Assembly (NCBI RefSeq): GCF_022129445.1
Contig: NZ_JADQAQ010000027.1
Span: 1-61,516 of the forward strand
Length of the DNA stretch: 61,516 nt
Reading direction: 5' to 3'
Source: Photobacterium sp. Ph5
GTDB lineage: Bacteria > Pseudomonadota > Gammaproteobacteria > Enterobacterales > Vibrionaceae
Under the pieces are notes generated by a model. That model did no database searches, was not told the origin of the DNA, and was given only the letters and a program-made list of their open reading frames with translations. This document shows, in pieces, positions 34,193-44,027 of this stretch. Each line of letters starts with the position of its first letter. Within the stretch, counting starts at the first letter, position 1. The position numbers and the translations under genes were made by a program.

Positions 34193-35102
34193 ATCACAAC
34201 TGCTTCATTCCAGCCGAGTTCGTACGCCGCAGATAGCTGTTTGGCGTGATTACCTTACGATGACGAAACCAAAAGTCGTTGCCATGTTATTACTGACCGC
34301 ATTGGTGGGAATGTGTTTGGCTGTGCAAGGTATTCCGCCGGCAGATGCCGTGATATTAGGTTTAACAGGGATAGGTTTACAATCGGGTGCGGCAGCTGCG
34401 TTTAATCATGTTTTAGATAGACGCTTTGATGCCAAAATGGCGCGGACCTACCATAGACCGCTTGCAAAAGGGCGAGTTGAAACGTGGAAAGCCGTTGTTT
34501 TTGCAACAACATTAATGTTGGTGGGTTTTGGGGTATTGATGATGCTTAACGCCTTAACAGCATGGCTAACAATGGCTAGTTTGGTCGGTTATGCGTTGAT
34601 TTATACCGTATGGTTAAAGCATGCGACACCACAAAATATTGTGATTGGAGGGCTTGCAGGTGCCGCGCCCCCGTTATTGGGGTGGACGGCAGTAACGGGT
34701 CAGCTTGATCCTCATGCATTGTTACTCGTTATGTTGGTATTTGCATGGACACCTCCGCATTTTTGGGCATTAGCGATCCATCGTCGTGATGATTATGCCA
34801 AAGCAGGGATCCCAATGCTGCCCGTTACTCATGGGATTGAATATACCAAAACCATGGTATTGCTTTATACCGTGATTCTCTGTGCGGTCGGGTTATTACC
34901 TTGGCTAACCAGTATGAGTGGGTGGGTCTATTTAATAGGGAGTACCGCATTGAATGTGGGCTTTCTAGGCTATGCGTTGAAGTTGAAATTTTTTGATAGT
35001 GAAGGTCATGCATGGGCGACATTTAAATATTCGATCTGGCATTTATTGGCTTTATTTGTAGTACTTCTTGCCGATCATTGGTTATTACCTTGGTATGGTT
35101 AG
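34185..35102 (+). CDS. ctaB: Protoheme IX farnesyltransferase (heme O synthase)
   Basis: A 305-residue UbiA-superfamily membrane prenyltransferase that farnesylates heme B to heme O, the substrate of CtaA. The first Asp-rich motif is [15 protein letters not shown]; the second region is [22 protein letters not shown] precedes the ATG at 34185, which overlaps the ctaA end by eight bases. Last gene of the oxidase locus. Confidence 0.95.
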   Translation: MDKSQLLHSSRVRTPQIAVWRDYLTMTKPKVVAMLLLTALVGMCLAVQGIPPADAVILGLTGIGLQSGAAAAFNHVLDRRFDAKMARTYHRPLAKGRVETWKAVVFATTLMLVGFGVLMMLNALTAWLTMASLVGYALIYTVWLKHATPQNIVIGGLAGAAPPLLGWTAVTGQLDPHALLLVMLVFAWTPPHFWALAIHRRDDYAKAGIPMLPVTHGIEYTKTMVLLYTVILCAVGLLPWLTSMSGWVYLIGSTALNVGFLGYALKLKFFDSEGHAWATFKYSIWHLLALFVVLLADHWLLPWYG

Positions 35103-35217
35103 TTTCTAGTTTCAGCAACAGATCTTATACGCTTTAATCAATAAGACTTTTGTCGCCATAATCAACTGGTTAAACTGCTCTGCTATATAACCAACATTAT
35201 CGCGGCAGAGGTAGTTC

Positions 35218-36564
35218 GTGCTAGCAGCATTAAAAGACAAATCATTACATTATCAGGTGTTTGCATTAGCCCTGCCGATGGTACTTTCTAACATTACAGT
35301 ACCGTTACTCGGGTTGGTGGATGCTGCTGTGATCGGGCATCTTGATAAGTCATGGTATCTCGGTGGTGTTGCTGTTGGCGGTACTATGATCAACGTTACA
35401 TTCTGGTTGTTGGGTTTCTTACGCATGGCAACCACAGGTATTACGGCGCAAGCTTTTGGTCGAGAAGATAAACATGGGCAAGCGGCTATTTTTGTTCAAG
35501 GTATCGCATTGGCATGGTTACTCGCGTTTATTCTGATTGCCTTACACCAACCTGTCAGCAGTACTATTTTTCATTTCAGTGATGCTAGCAATGAAGTGAA
35601 AGTTTACGCAGAGCAATACTTTTCAATCCGTATTTGGGGAGCGCCTGCCGCTTTAGCAAACTTTGTCATCATGGGCTGGTTACTTGGAGCGCAAAATGCC
35701 AAGTTGCCAATGTGGCTTTTGATTGTCACTAACCTCGTTAATATTTTATTGGACGTTCTGTTTGTTTTGGGCTTTGGCTGGAAAGTTCAAGGCGCCGCTT
35801 TTGCGTCGGTATTAGCCGATTATAGTGGTATGTTATTAGGGTTATGGTTTGTTTCTCGTCAATGGTTAGCGCTAGGTTTGCCGCCGTTAAAAGAGAAAAT
35901 TATGGCTGCACGACATGGTATGGGGCGACTACTTAAATTAAACCGAGATATCTTTTTACGTAGCTTGTGCTTACAAGCGACGTTTACCTTTATGACTTTC
36001 CAAGGTGCAACATTAGGCGATAACGTAGTCGCGGCAAATGCTGTCTTAATGAGCTTTTTAATGTTGGTGTCTTATGCCATGGACGGTTTTGCCTATGCGA
36101 TGGAAGCATTAGTAGGAAAAGCCGTTGGTGCGAACAATCGTGATCAGTTAGGACGTTATTTAATTAACACTACATTTTGGAGTTTTATAATATCTGTCGC
36201 TCTTACATTGGCATTTTCTTTAAGCGGCGAGCGCATTGTCAGTTTGATTTCCGATCTGCCTGCGGTTCAAGCTGAAGCTGATATTTATTTGCCGTGGCTT
36301 GCTGCTGTGCCATTAGTAGCGATGTGGTGTTTTTTATTGGATGGTGTCTTTGTTGGTGCAACGCAAGGGCGAGTAATGCGCAATAGTATGTTTGTTGCAA
36401 CCTGTGGGTTCTTTGTCATTTGGTGGTTAATGGATGACTATGGTAACCATGCATTATGGGCGGCGATGTTAGGTTTTATGGCATTACGCGGTGTGACTTT
36501 AGCGGTTATTTTTGGTTACCAGTGGAAGAAAAATATTTTTTTATCTCCTGCATTAAAACAGTAA
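35218..36564 (+). CDS. dinF: MATE-family efflux protein DinF
   Basis: A 448-residue MATE transporter with twelve membrane helices. The VDAAVIGHLD segment in helix 1 and the second-half repeat are present. DinF is SOS-induced from the lexA promoter in E. coli and linked to oxidative-stress tolerance. Here it starts with GTG behind GAGGT, is separated from lexA by about 9.2 kb, and shows no CTGT-N8-ACAG box upstream, so SOS control may be lost. Confidence 0.9.
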   Translation: MLAALKDKSLHYQVFALALPMVLSNITVPLLGLVDAAVIGHLDKSWYLGGVAVGGTMINVTFWLLGFLRMATTGITAQAFGREDKHGQAAIFVQGIALAWLLAFILIALHQPVSSTIFHFSDASNEVKVYAEQYFSIRIWGAPAALANFVIMGWLLGAQNAKLPMWLLIVTNLVNILLDVLFVLGFGWKVQGAAFASVLADYSGMLLGLWFVSRQWLALGLPPLKEKIMAARHGMGRLLKLNRDIFLRSLCLQATFTFMTFQGATLGDNVVAANAVLMSFLMLVSYAMDGFAYAMEALVGKAVGANNRDQLGRYLINTTFWSFIISVALTLAFSLSGERIVSLISDLPAVQAEADIYLPWLAAVPLVAMWCFLLDGVFVGATQGRVMRNSMFVATCGFFVIWWLMDDYGNHALWAAMLGFMALRGVTLAVIFGYQWKKNIFLSPALKQ

Positions 36565-36669
36565 GTTAGATTTAAAATACACATTTTGTATTAATTTTAA
36601 GCAAAAAAAACTATTAAAAGTGATGTTCTTTTGGTTAAAATGCGAGCACTTTTTAGCCGGGTGTTGGAT

Positions 36670-37053
36670 ATGAAAAAGAATATTCTTGCTTATTTCTTAC
36701 TGACTATTGCATTACTTTTTAGCGTAAATAGCTTTGCAGCTAAGCCTAAAAAAATGCATGTGACAGCGACAGCGTATAATTCTGTTAGGGCGCAGACAAA
36801 CTCAAACCCTAGCATTGCTGCATGGGGAGATAGGTTAAAACCAGGGATGAAAGCAATTGCCGTTTCACGGGATTTGTTGAAAAAAGGATTAAAACGAGGT
36901 GTAAAGGTCAAAATATCAGGATTACCCGGTGAATATGTAGTGCTAGATAAAATGCACCACCGTTGGCGTAATAAGATTGATATTTACATGGGGAAAGACA
37001 TTCGTGCGGCGAAACGCTGGGGACGAAAGAAAGTCACTCTCACCGTATTATAA
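36670..37053 (+). CDS. Secreted 3D-domain protein
   Basis: A 127-residue protein with a signal peptide (about 1-24, ending SFAA). The mature part is a small 3D (double-psi beta-barrel) domain like that of MltA and YuiC: HVTATAYNS, WGDRLKPGMKAIAVS and VVLDKMHHRWRNKIDIYMG supply the aspartates. It may cleave or bind peptidoglycan. ATG at 36670 is chosen because the signal sequence begins there. Monocistronic, with a terminator after it. Confidence 0.75.
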   Translation: MKKNILAYFLLTIALLFSVNSFAAKPKKMHVTATAYNSVRAQTNSNPSIAAWGDRLKPGMKAIAVSRDLLKKGLKRGVKVKISGLPGEYVVLDKMHHRWRNKIDIYMGKDIRAAKRWGRKKVTLTVL

Positions 37054-37075
37054 CGAGCATCTTTGTTTCAAAACG

Positions 37076-37105
37076 AAAAAGCCGCATATCATATGCGGCT
37101 TTTTG
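37076..37105. terminator. Bidirectional terminator, 3D-domain gene / nfuA
   Basis: AAAAAGCCGCATAT and ATATGCGGCTTTTT flank a single-base to short loop between convergent genes. Confidence 0.9.
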
Positions 37106-37126
37106 ATTTTCCGTTCACACTAAAAG

Positions 37127-37705
37127 TTAGTAGTATGAATGCTCACCACGTGCGTGATCGGTAATATCACGAACGCCAGTTAGCTCACCTTCAAACTGTG
37201 CGAGTAGTTCTTTTTCGATGCCTTCTTTTAGCGTGACATCAACCATTGAACAACCATTACAGCCACCACCGAATTGTAAGATGGCAACGCCATCTTCAGT
37301 GATTTCTGACAAAGAAACGTGACCACCGTGACCAGCAAGTTGTGGGTTAACTTGGGTTTGGATAACGTAATCAACACGCTCCATTAATGGTGCATCATCA
37401 GACACTTTACGCACTTTTGCATTTGGTGCTTTAAGCGTAAGTTGTGAGCCCATTTTGTCAGTAACAAAATCAATTTCAGCATCTTCTAAAAATGGCAGGC
37501 TTAGCTCATCAAGAAAAGCAGAAAATAACTCTAGTTTGATTTCTGTGTCGCTTGCTTCAACCGCTTCAGGTGGGCAGTAGGATACACCACACTCAGCACT
37601 TTGAGTGCCTGGGTTAACAACAAAAACACGGATATTAGTACCCTCAGGCTGCTGGGCAAGAAGCTTGCCGAAGTGCTGCTGAGCGCTTTCAGTAATAGTG
37701 ATCAT
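37127..37705 (-). CDS. nfuA: Fe/S biogenesis protein NfuA
   Basis: A 192-residue Fe-S carrier. A degenerate A-type domain (about 1-95) is followed by an Nfu domain whose CNGC (Cys149, Cys152) binds a [4Fe-4S] cluster at the dimer interface for transfer to targets such as aconitase or lipoate synthase. ATG at 37705 is chosen by agreement with the E. coli N-terminus; a GTG two codons upstream has a better-spaced AGG. Neighbour of gntX/bioH as in E. coli. Confidence 0.95.
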   Translation of the reverse strand: MITITESAQQHFGKLLAQQPEGTNIRVFVVNPGTQSAECGVSYCPPEAVEASDTEIKLELFSAFLDELSLPFLEDAEIDFVTDKMGSQLTLKAPNAKVRKVSDDAPLMERVDYVIQTQVNPQLAGHGGHVSLSEITEDGVAILQFGGGCNGCSMVDVTLKEGIEKELLAQFEGELTGVRDITDHARGEHSYY

Positions 37706-37847
37706 TGACACGACGTAATACCTGACCTATTTAGTAAGTTTTCTCTATTCTACTCTTAGATAGACGTTCTATCATCCCTAATCTTAGCATTTTTAATTTC
37801 ATCACGTTTTGCAACATAATGCGCGACTTTTTTGTTATAAGTGATGA

Positions 37848-38555
37848 CTATACGGGTTTTTCCGTATGACAAATCGTAATGATATCAACGCGCTTCACGC
37901 CTCGTCGGTGAAGTTTTTGGGTTAATAATGCCACGGTTGTTCCTGTTGTAACGACATCATCAACTAAGGCTACATGTTGCGGAAGCACACAGTCTTTAAT
38001 AGTAAAAGCATTGGCTAAATTAGTTTTACGTTGTTTTTTTGTGAGAGATTTTTGTGCTTGAGTATGTCGAGTTCTCACTAATACATTGTGATCAACTCGG
38101 GTATTAAGTTCACGAGCTAAGGCTAACGCTAAGTAATGACTTTGGTTAAATCCACGTTGCCAATAACGCCAACGATGCAAGGGTACAGGAAGTAATAAAG
38201 GGGCGGGGTCGGTAATTTGTTTTGCTAATTGTTTGGCTAATGGTTTTGCAAGCCAAAACTTTTTCCCAAATTTAAATTGGCTAACTAATTGCTGTAGAGG
38301 CGGCCTGTATTCACCCAACCGATATAATCGTTGCCAAGGCGGAGGGGCGGTTAAACAGTGACCACAATATTGTTCAGCGTTGAAAGCACTGGCACCACAG
38401 CGTTGACAGTAAGGTGGTGATGGAAATTGAGAAAGACAATAATGGCACCAATAATCATCATTGGGTTCGAGTGGCAACTGACATAAGCTACAGTGGCGAA
38501 ATAATAGTTTACGGCAGGTGTGCGATAGCCAAGCCGTTGTGTTTTTTGGCATCAT
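37848..38555 (-). CDS. gntX: ComF/GntX family phosphoribosyltransferase-like protein
   Basis: A 235-residue protein. An N-terminal double zinc-finger (CSLC, CHYC, CQRC, CGHC, about 20-70) is followed by a PRTase-type domain with the PRPP loop VALVDDVVTTGTT (about 203-215). Family members act in DNA uptake and processing (ComF), and GntX/YhgH is needed for growth on DNA in E. coli. ATG at 38555 follows GAGG by eight bases. Divergent from bioH with only 35 bases between starts. Confidence 0.85.
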   Translation of the reverse strand: MMPKNTTAWLSHTCRKLLFRHCSLCQLPLEPNDDYWCHYCLSQFPSPPYCQRCGASAFNAEQYCGHCLTAPPPWQRLYRLGEYRPPLQQLVSQFKFGKKFWLAKPLAKQLAKQITDPAPLLLPVPLHRWRYWQRGFNQSHYLALALARELNTRVDHNVLVRTRHTQAQKSLTKKQRKTNLANAFTIKDCVLPQHVALVDDVVTTGTTVALLTQKLHRRGVKRVDIITICHTEKPV

Positions 38556-38590
38556 AAACAAAACCTCAAAAAACCGAATAAGGAAGTGTA

Positions 38591-39373
38591 ATGGCGGTAA
38601 TGCTTGATTGGCACAGTAAAGGTCAAGGCTCGGATCTGGTTCTCATTCATGGCTGGGGGATGAACGGTGCGGTATGGCAAGATGTGATCCCAGCCCTCGC
38701 TGAGCATTTTACTGTGCATTGGTGTGATTTACCGGGTTACGGCTATAGCGGTGATGTTACCGCAGAGTCATTGGTCGAGATCACGCAAGCGGTATTAGCG
38801 CGAGCCCCTCAGAAAGCAGCGTGGTTAGGTTGGTCGCTGGGTGGTCTAGTGGCAACGCAAGCCGCATTACTTGCACCTGAGCGTGTAACACAATTAATGA
38901 CTTTAGCCAGTTCGCCAAGTTTTATGGCGCGAGAAGAATGGCGAGGGATCAAACCTGATGTACTCAGGAATTTTCAATCACAGCTAGCCTCTGATTTTAA
39001 CTTAACGGTAGAGCGATTCTTAGCGTTACAAGCGATGGGTAGCCCGACAGCACGACAGGATATTAAGAATTTAAAGCAAGCCGTTCTTGAACGGCCGACG
39101 CCACAACCTTCAGCTTTAGCATTGGGGTTAACGTTACTTGAAACTGTCGATCAGCGAGCAGAACTGTCATTGCTCACTCAACCTTGGCTGCGAATGTATG
39201 GTCGCTTAGATGGCTTGGTGCCAGTTAAAACAGAAGACGCAATTACCAAGCTCTGCCCACAGTCATTGAGTTATGTTTTTCAGTCTGCATCTCATGCACC
39301 GTTTATTTCACATCCTGATGAATTTATCGCAGCTGTACGTCAGTTTATTTTTGAAGATGCTGTTGTATCTTGA
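38591..39373 (+). CDS. bioH: Pimeloyl-ACP methyl ester carboxylesterase BioH
   Basis: A 260-residue alpha/beta hydrolase that removes the methyl ester from pimeloyl-ACP in biotin synthesis. GWSLGG holds Ser82, the acid is Asp207 in GRLDGLVP and the base is His235 in SASHAP, the same numbers as E. coli BioH. AAGGAAG precedes the ATG. The other bio genes are not in the window. Confidence 0.94.
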   Translation: MAVMLDWHSKGQGSDLVLIHGWGMNGAVWQDVIPALAEHFTVHWCDLPGYGYSGDVTAESLVEITQAVLARAPQKAAWLGWSLGGLVATQAALLAPERVTQLMTLASSPSFMAREEWRGIKPDVLRNFQSQLASDFNLTVERFLALQAMGSPTARQDIKNLKQAVLERPTPQPSALALGLTLLETVDQRAELSLLTQPWLRMYGRLDGLVPVKTEDAITKLCPQSLSYVFQSASHAPFISHPDEFIAAVRQFIFEDAVVS

Positions 39374-39444
39374 AGATTACCGTTATGATTAAATAGTAAC
39401 CACTTTGGTTTGTTTACTTTGCACATGGTGAATTTGCTTTCGGT

Positions 39445-39903
39445 ATGAATATTTCTCCTCTACAAGCTGGTGGTGTGCCATTAGCCACAACGGTCAATCC
39501 GCCAACCGATCAAGTTGCGCGGGATAACCGAGTGCGAGAAAAAATTGTCCCGTTAACTGAAAGTAGTGCAGCGGCAGATGAAAAGCCAATCACCAGTGAA
39601 GAGAAACAGCTAAAAAAGCCAAGTTGGGATCCGAGTGAGCATCCGGATTACGATAAGCAAGATGATGAAATTTTAAAAGGTTATCAAGATGATATTGCTC
39701 GTCTTGTTGATCTGTTATCTGCCAGTAATTATCTTGAGAAAGACAGTGCGCTGGGTTACAGCATGCACATTAAATTGCCGCGAGAATTGCTTGAGCAATT
39801 AGATAAAGTTAATCACAACGAGCGCACTAAAGGGGTGGTGGCATTTAAGTATGCACAAGCCAGTGTGCCGAACCCGCCAACAGAATATCTGCAAGTGATT
39901 TAA
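39445..39903 (+). CDS. Hypothetical protein downstream of bioH
   Basis: 152 residues, function not recognised. The first ~70 residues are polar and probably disordered (PP, SEEK and PDYDKQDDE stretches); the rest looks helical, with MHIKLPRELLEQLDKV. No signal peptide or membrane segment. A terminator follows. The gene may be shared among Vibrionaceae next to bioH, but I cannot confirm that. The ribosome-binding site is weak. Confidence 0.65.
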   Translation: MNISPLQAGGVPLATTVNPPTDQVARDNRVREKIVPLTESSAAADEKPITSEEKQLKKPSWDPSEHPDYDKQDDEILKGYQDDIARLVDLLSASNYLEKDSALGYSMHIKLPRELLEQLDKVNHNERTKGVVAFKYAQASVPNPPTEYLQVI

Positions 39904-39920
39904 TTTCTACTTGATAAAAC

Positions 39921-39946
39921 AAAGCCAGACATCATGTCTGGCTTTT
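39921..39946. terminator. Bidirectional terminator, hypothetical gene / tex
   Basis: AAAGCCAGACAT and ATGTCTGGCTTTTT form a perfect stem with a minimal loop between convergent genes. Confidence 0.9.
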
Positions 39947-39969
39947 TCGTTCATGAATAAGACGTTAGC

Positions 39970-42294
39970 TTATTTTTTCTTGGCATTAGCAAAGGCTGCT
40001 GCAAACGCACCACCCATTGCTGCATTACCGTTATCACGTTGACGAGGTTGGCTTTGTGGCTGACTTCGTGCAGGACGTGCTGAATTATCGCGAGGTTGAC
40101 GAGTCGGTTTTTCTTGCCCTGGCTCGTCAGATAAACGCATCGACATACCAATACGCTTACGCTGTAAATCCACTTCCATCACTTTCACTTTGACGATATC
40201 ACCAGCTTTTACCACTTCACGCGGATCTGAAACGAATTTATCAGACAGGGCGGAGATATGGACTAAACCATCTTGGTGTACGCCAACATCAACAAAAGCA
40301 CCGAAGTTAGTCACGTTAGTGATCACGCCTTCTAATACCATGCCAGGGATAAGATCTTTGACTTCATTAACGCCTTCGGCAAAGGTGGCTGTTTTAAACT
40401 CAGGACGAGGATCTCGACCGGGTTTATCCAGCTCGCTAATGATATCGGTTACCGTTGGTAAGCCGAAGTCTGCATCAGTGTAGTCAGCAGCTTTTAAGCT
40501 TCGTAGGAAATCGGTGTTACCAATAATCGCATCAACCGGTTTATTATTAGCAGCCGATATAGCTTTAACTACCGCATAAGACTCTGGGTGAACGGCAGAG
40601 CTATCAAGTGGGTTTTTACCGTTCATGATACGCAAGAATCCAGCACACTGCTCAAATGCTTTTGGCCCTAAACGTCCGACTTTTTTCAGGGCTGTACGCG
40701 CATCAAAGCGACCATTTTCATCACGGTAGTTCACGATGTTTTGTGCGATGGTAGCGTTCAAACCTGCCACGCGCGTAAGTAGTGCAGCAGATGCGGTATT
40801 GACATCCACACCCACGGCGTTTACACAGTCTTCAACTACTGCATCTAGACGTTTCGCTAGCATGCTTTGGCTAACATCGTGTTGGTATTGACCGACACCG
40901 ATAGATTTCGGATCAATTTTCACTAACTCTGCCAATGGGTCTTGCAGACGACGACCAATAGACACCGCGCCACGGATTGAAACATCTAAGTTCGGGAATT
41001 CATTAGCGGCAAGCTCTGATGCTGAATACACTGATGCGCCAGCTTCACTTACCATTACGCTCTGTACTTTTAGATTATTATCTTTAAGTAGCTTGGCAAC
41101 AAACGCATCTGTTTCACGTGAAGCAGTGCCATTACCAATCGCAATTAAGTTAACGTTATGCTTGTTGATCAAGGCTAAAACGACTTTGCTTGATTCGGCA
41201 ATTTTGTTGTGGGGTTGGTGCGGGTAGATGGTGGCAGTATCGAGTAACTTACCCGTTTCATCAACCACTGCAATCTTACTCCCTGTACGTAAACCAGGAT
41301 CAAGTGCTAATGTGACGCGAGGACCGGCAGGCGCTGCCATTAGCAAATCTTTAAGGTTGTCGGCGAACACTTGCATCGCGCCACCTTCGGCTTTTTCACG
41401 CAGTGCACTCATCAGTTCGGTTTCCATGTGCATTAAAATCTTAATGCGCCATGCCCAACTTATTACTTGCTTACGCCATGCATCAGCAGGTGCCGTACCT
41501 AGTTTTACGCCGTAGTGATCGGCAATAATCACTTCACAGTAAGAGCCTCGAACGCCTTCCTCTTGGTTGGGATCAGCATTCAATGCTAATTGTAGGAAGC
41601 CTTCATTACGACCACGAAATAGCGCGAGTGCGCGGTGAGAAGGAATAGTTTTTAATGGCTCGTTATATTCAAAGTAATCTTTAAATTTCGCACCATCGTG
41701 CTCTTTGCCATCGACAAGGCGAGAAGTCAGCTCTGCTTGACCGTTTAACTGGCGACGGATTTTATCAAGCAAGGTCGCATCTTCAGCAAAGCGCTCCATT
41801 AAGATTGCGCGAGCGCCATCCAGTACCGCTTTGGTATCAGCAAAGCCTTGCTCTGGATTTAAAAATTGTTCAGCTGCTTGCTCTGGCGTGTTGTCTGGTT
41901 GGCTCCAAAGCAGATCGGCTAAAGGCTCTATACCGGCTTCAATGGCAATTTGACCTTTAGTGCGGCGCTTAGGCTTGTAAGGCAAGTAAAGATCTTCAAG
42001 ACGAGTCTTACTGTCTGCTGTCTTGATTTCAGCCTCTAGCGCAGGGGTCAATTTACCTTGCTCGGTAATCGATTTTAAAATGACCTGACGACGATCATCG
42101 AGCTCACGTAAGTAGCCTAAACGTGATTCTAAATTACGAAGTTGGGTATCATCCAAGCCGCCAGTGACTTCTTTACGGTAACGGGCAATAAAAGGCACGG
42201 TGTTACCATCATCGAGCAGTGTGACTGCTGCATTGATTTGTTCATTTCGAACATTCAGTTCGCTGGCAATCAGCTGATTAATAGAGTTGCTCAT
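39970..42294 (-). CDS. tex: RNA-binding transcription accessory protein Tex
   Basis: A 774-residue cytoplasmic protein (YhgF in E. coli). An N-terminal helical Tex region is followed by a YqgF/RNase H-like domain with [12 protein letters not shown] at about 328, helix-hairpin-helix repeats ([31 protein letters not shown]) and an S1 domain (about 650-722, [21 protein letters not shown]). The C-terminal tail is Arg/Gln/Pro-rich and disordered. It binds nucleic acid near transcription complexes. Downstream of greB on the same strand. Confidence 0.95.
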   Translation of the reverse strand: MSNSINQLIASELNVRNEQINAAVTLLDDGNTVPFIARYRKEVTGGLDDTQLRNLESRLGYLRELDDRRQVILKSITEQGKLTPALEAEIKTADSKTRLEDLYLPYKPKRRTKGQIAIEAGIEPLADLLWSQPDNTPEQAAEQFLNPEQGFADTKAVLDGARAILMERFAEDATLLDKIRRQLNGQAELTSRLVDGKEHDGAKFKDYFEYNEPLKTIPSHRALALFRGRNEGFLQLALNADPNQEEGVRGSYCEVIIADHYGVKLGTAPADAWRKQVISWAWRIKILMHMETELMSALREKAEGGAMQVFADNLKDLLMAAPAGPRVTLALDPGLRTGSKIAVVDETGKLLDTATIYPHQPHNKIAESSKVVLALINKHNVNLIAIGNGTASRETDAFVAKLLKDNNLKVQSVMVSEAGASVYSASELAANEFPNLDVSIRGAVSIGRRLQDPLAELVKIDPKSIGVGQYQHDVSQSMLAKRLDAVVEDCVNAVGVDVNTASAALLTRVAGLNATIAQNIVNYRDENGRFDARTALKKVGRLGPKAFEQCAGFLRIMNGKNPLDSSAVHPESYAVVKAISAANNKPVDAIIGNTDFLRSLKAADYTDADFGLPTVTDIISELDKPGRDPRPEFKTATFAEGVNEVKDLIPGMVLEGVITNVTNFGAFVDVGVHQDGLVHISALSDKFVSDPREVVKAGDIVKVKVMEVDLQRKRIGMSMRLSDEPGQEKPTRQPRDNSARPARSQPQSQPRQRDNGNAAMGGAFAAAFANAKKK

Positions 42295-42457
42295 CCGTAG
42301 GTATCTCTTGTTTATCGTTAAGCTTACATTCTACGTCTCCCGATGAGGGTAGCAAGTTTACCGATGTTAAGAGTGTGTCAGTGAGCAGAAAAAAGATCGG
42401 AAAAGAAGCCGCGTACATAACGAACGGCTTCTATCGTATGCAGTAATGATGATTTAA

Positions 42458-42940
42458 TTAGTCAATGTTAGTGTCGTAGCGGATTTCATTGATAAACCAT
42501 TCTTTCTTACCAAGCGGAGTGGTAACGACAATATCATCATCGACTTCTTTGCTGAGTAGCGCCCGCGCCATAGGGGAATCAATCGAGATATAGTCGTTTC
42601 TGCCATAAATCTCATCAGGGCCAACGATACGAAAGGTCTTTGTTTCTCCCGCCTCATTTTCAATTTCCACCCAAGCACCAAAGAAGACTTTACCATCTTG
42701 TTGCGGGGAGTAATCAATCACCTTTAATACATCTAAGCGCTTACGTAGAAAGCGGACGCGACGATCAATTTCACGTAAGCGTTTTTTATTGTATTGGTAG
42801 TCGGCATTTTCCGATCTATCACCCAGACTGGCAGCCCAAGTGACTTTCTTGGTCACTTCAGGGCGATCTTCACGCCATAGGAAATCAAGTTCTTTTTTTA
42901 ATTTATTGTAACCTTCACGCGTCACTAGGTTGGTTCTCAT
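42458..42940 (-). CDS. greB: Transcript cleavage factor GreB
   Basis: A 160-residue factor that inserts its coiled coil into the RNA polymerase secondary channel and stimulates cleavage of backtracked RNA. The N-terminal coiled coil is at about 1-75 with the acidic tip in SLGDRSENADYQY; the FKBP-like domain follows. The basic KKRLREIDRRVRFLRKRL patch favours GreB over GreA. Upstream of tex and divergent from ompR, as in E. coli. Confidence 0.95.
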   Translation of the reverse strand: MRTNLVTREGYNKLKKELDFLWREDRPEVTKKVTWAASLGDRSENADYQYNKKRLREIDRRVRFLRKRLDVLKVIDYSPQQDGKVFFGAWVEIENEAGETKTFRIVGPDEIYGRNDYISIDSPMARALLSKEVDDDIVVTTPLGKKEWFINEIRYDTNID

Positions 42941-43304
42941 AGCTATCCTTATAACATGACGTGAACGAGGAATGGGGCGATGATCTAACGCTTAGACTGA
43001 TGGGTCAATAAGCGCAATAATAAATTGTCGCGGTAAGTTTCAAATTATGTAGAAATAAAGATGAGATATGACAGGGAAGAGGTGTCTTTTCACCAAGATA
43101 AAATAGACTGCAACCCTAGTTTTCACTTCATTTTAGCTATTTTATAATTACTTAATTGACTCAGGCGCTTATCTGGCGCATAAAACGAATATACATACTC
43201 TGTTACATATTTGCCTGAAAAAAACGCAGGAAATTCTGAGTCTGTTTAGTGAGCTGACGTACACTACGGCAAAAGCTCAAGACCTCGACCGCTGAAGGTG
43301 GATT
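42941..43304. other. greB-ompR divergent intergenic region
   Basis: 364 bases with no credible gene. Both promoters must lie here. I see a GGCGC...GGCGC direct repeat near 43164-43178 but no confident operator. Confidence 0.5.
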
Positions 43305-44024
43305 ATGCAAGAAAATTACAAAATTCTGGTTGTTGATGATGACATGCGCTTACGCGCGCTATTAGAACGTTATTTATCTGAGCAAGGATTTCAGGTTCGA
43401 AGTGTGGCAAATGGCGAACAAATGGATCGTCTATTAGCCCGCGAAACGTTTCATCTAATGGTGTTAGATTTAATGCTACCAGGTGAAGATGGCTTATCAA
43501 TTTGTCGTCGCTTACGTAATGCCAATAACATGTTGCCTATTTTGATGCTAACAGCAAAAGGTGATGAGGTTGATCGCATTGTGGGTCTTGAAGTGGGCGC
43601 TGATGATTATCTGCCTAAACCGTTTAACCCACGAGAGCTGTTAGCGCGTATTCGTGCGGTACTACGCCGTCAAACAATTGAAGCACCGGGCGCACCGAGT
43701 GTTGATAGCAAGATGATTGAGTTTGGCGAATTCCGTTTAAACTTAGGCACGCGTGAAATGTTCCGTGGCGACGTTCCGATGCCATTAACGTCTGGTGAGT
43801 TTGCGGTATTAAAAGCATTGGTTACTAATGCTCGTGAGCCGATGTCACGCGATAAGTTGATGAATATGGCGCGAGGTCGTGAGTATTCAGCAATGGAACG
43901 TTCTATCGACGTACAAATCTCACGTTTACGTCGTATGGTTGAAGAAGATCCAAGCCGTCCACGTTATATCCAAACGGTGTGGGGTTTAGGTTACGTCTTC
44001 GTTCCTGATGGTCGCGAGGCGTAA
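43305..44024 (+). CDS. ompR: Osmolarity response regulator OmpR
   Basis: A 239-residue response regulator. The receiver domain (about 1-120) has acidic residues Asp11-Asp12, the phosphorylated Asp55 in LDLMLPG, and Lys about 105 in PKPFNP. The C-terminal winged helix (about 135-235) ends RYIQTVWGLGYVFVPDG. It controls porin and osmotic-stress genes with EnvZ. AAGGTGG precedes the ATG. envZ starts three bases after its stop. Confidence 0.96.
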   Translation: MQENYKILVVDDDMRLRALLERYLSEQGFQVRSVANGEQMDRLLARETFHLMVLDLMLPGEDGLSICRRLRNANNMLPILMLTAKGDEVDRIVGLEVGADDYLPKPFNPRELLARIRAVLRRQTIEAPGAPSVDSKMIEFGEFRLNLGTREMFRGDVPMPLTSGEFAVLKALVTNAREPMSRDKLMNMARGREYSAMERSIDVQISRLRRMVEEDPSRPRYIQTVWGLGYVFVPDGREA

Positions 44025-44027
44025 GCC

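Noticed and set aside
35103..35217. LexA box before dinF
   Set aside because: No CTGT-N8-ACAG match on either strand; CTGC-TATATAAC-CAAC is too far from the consensus.
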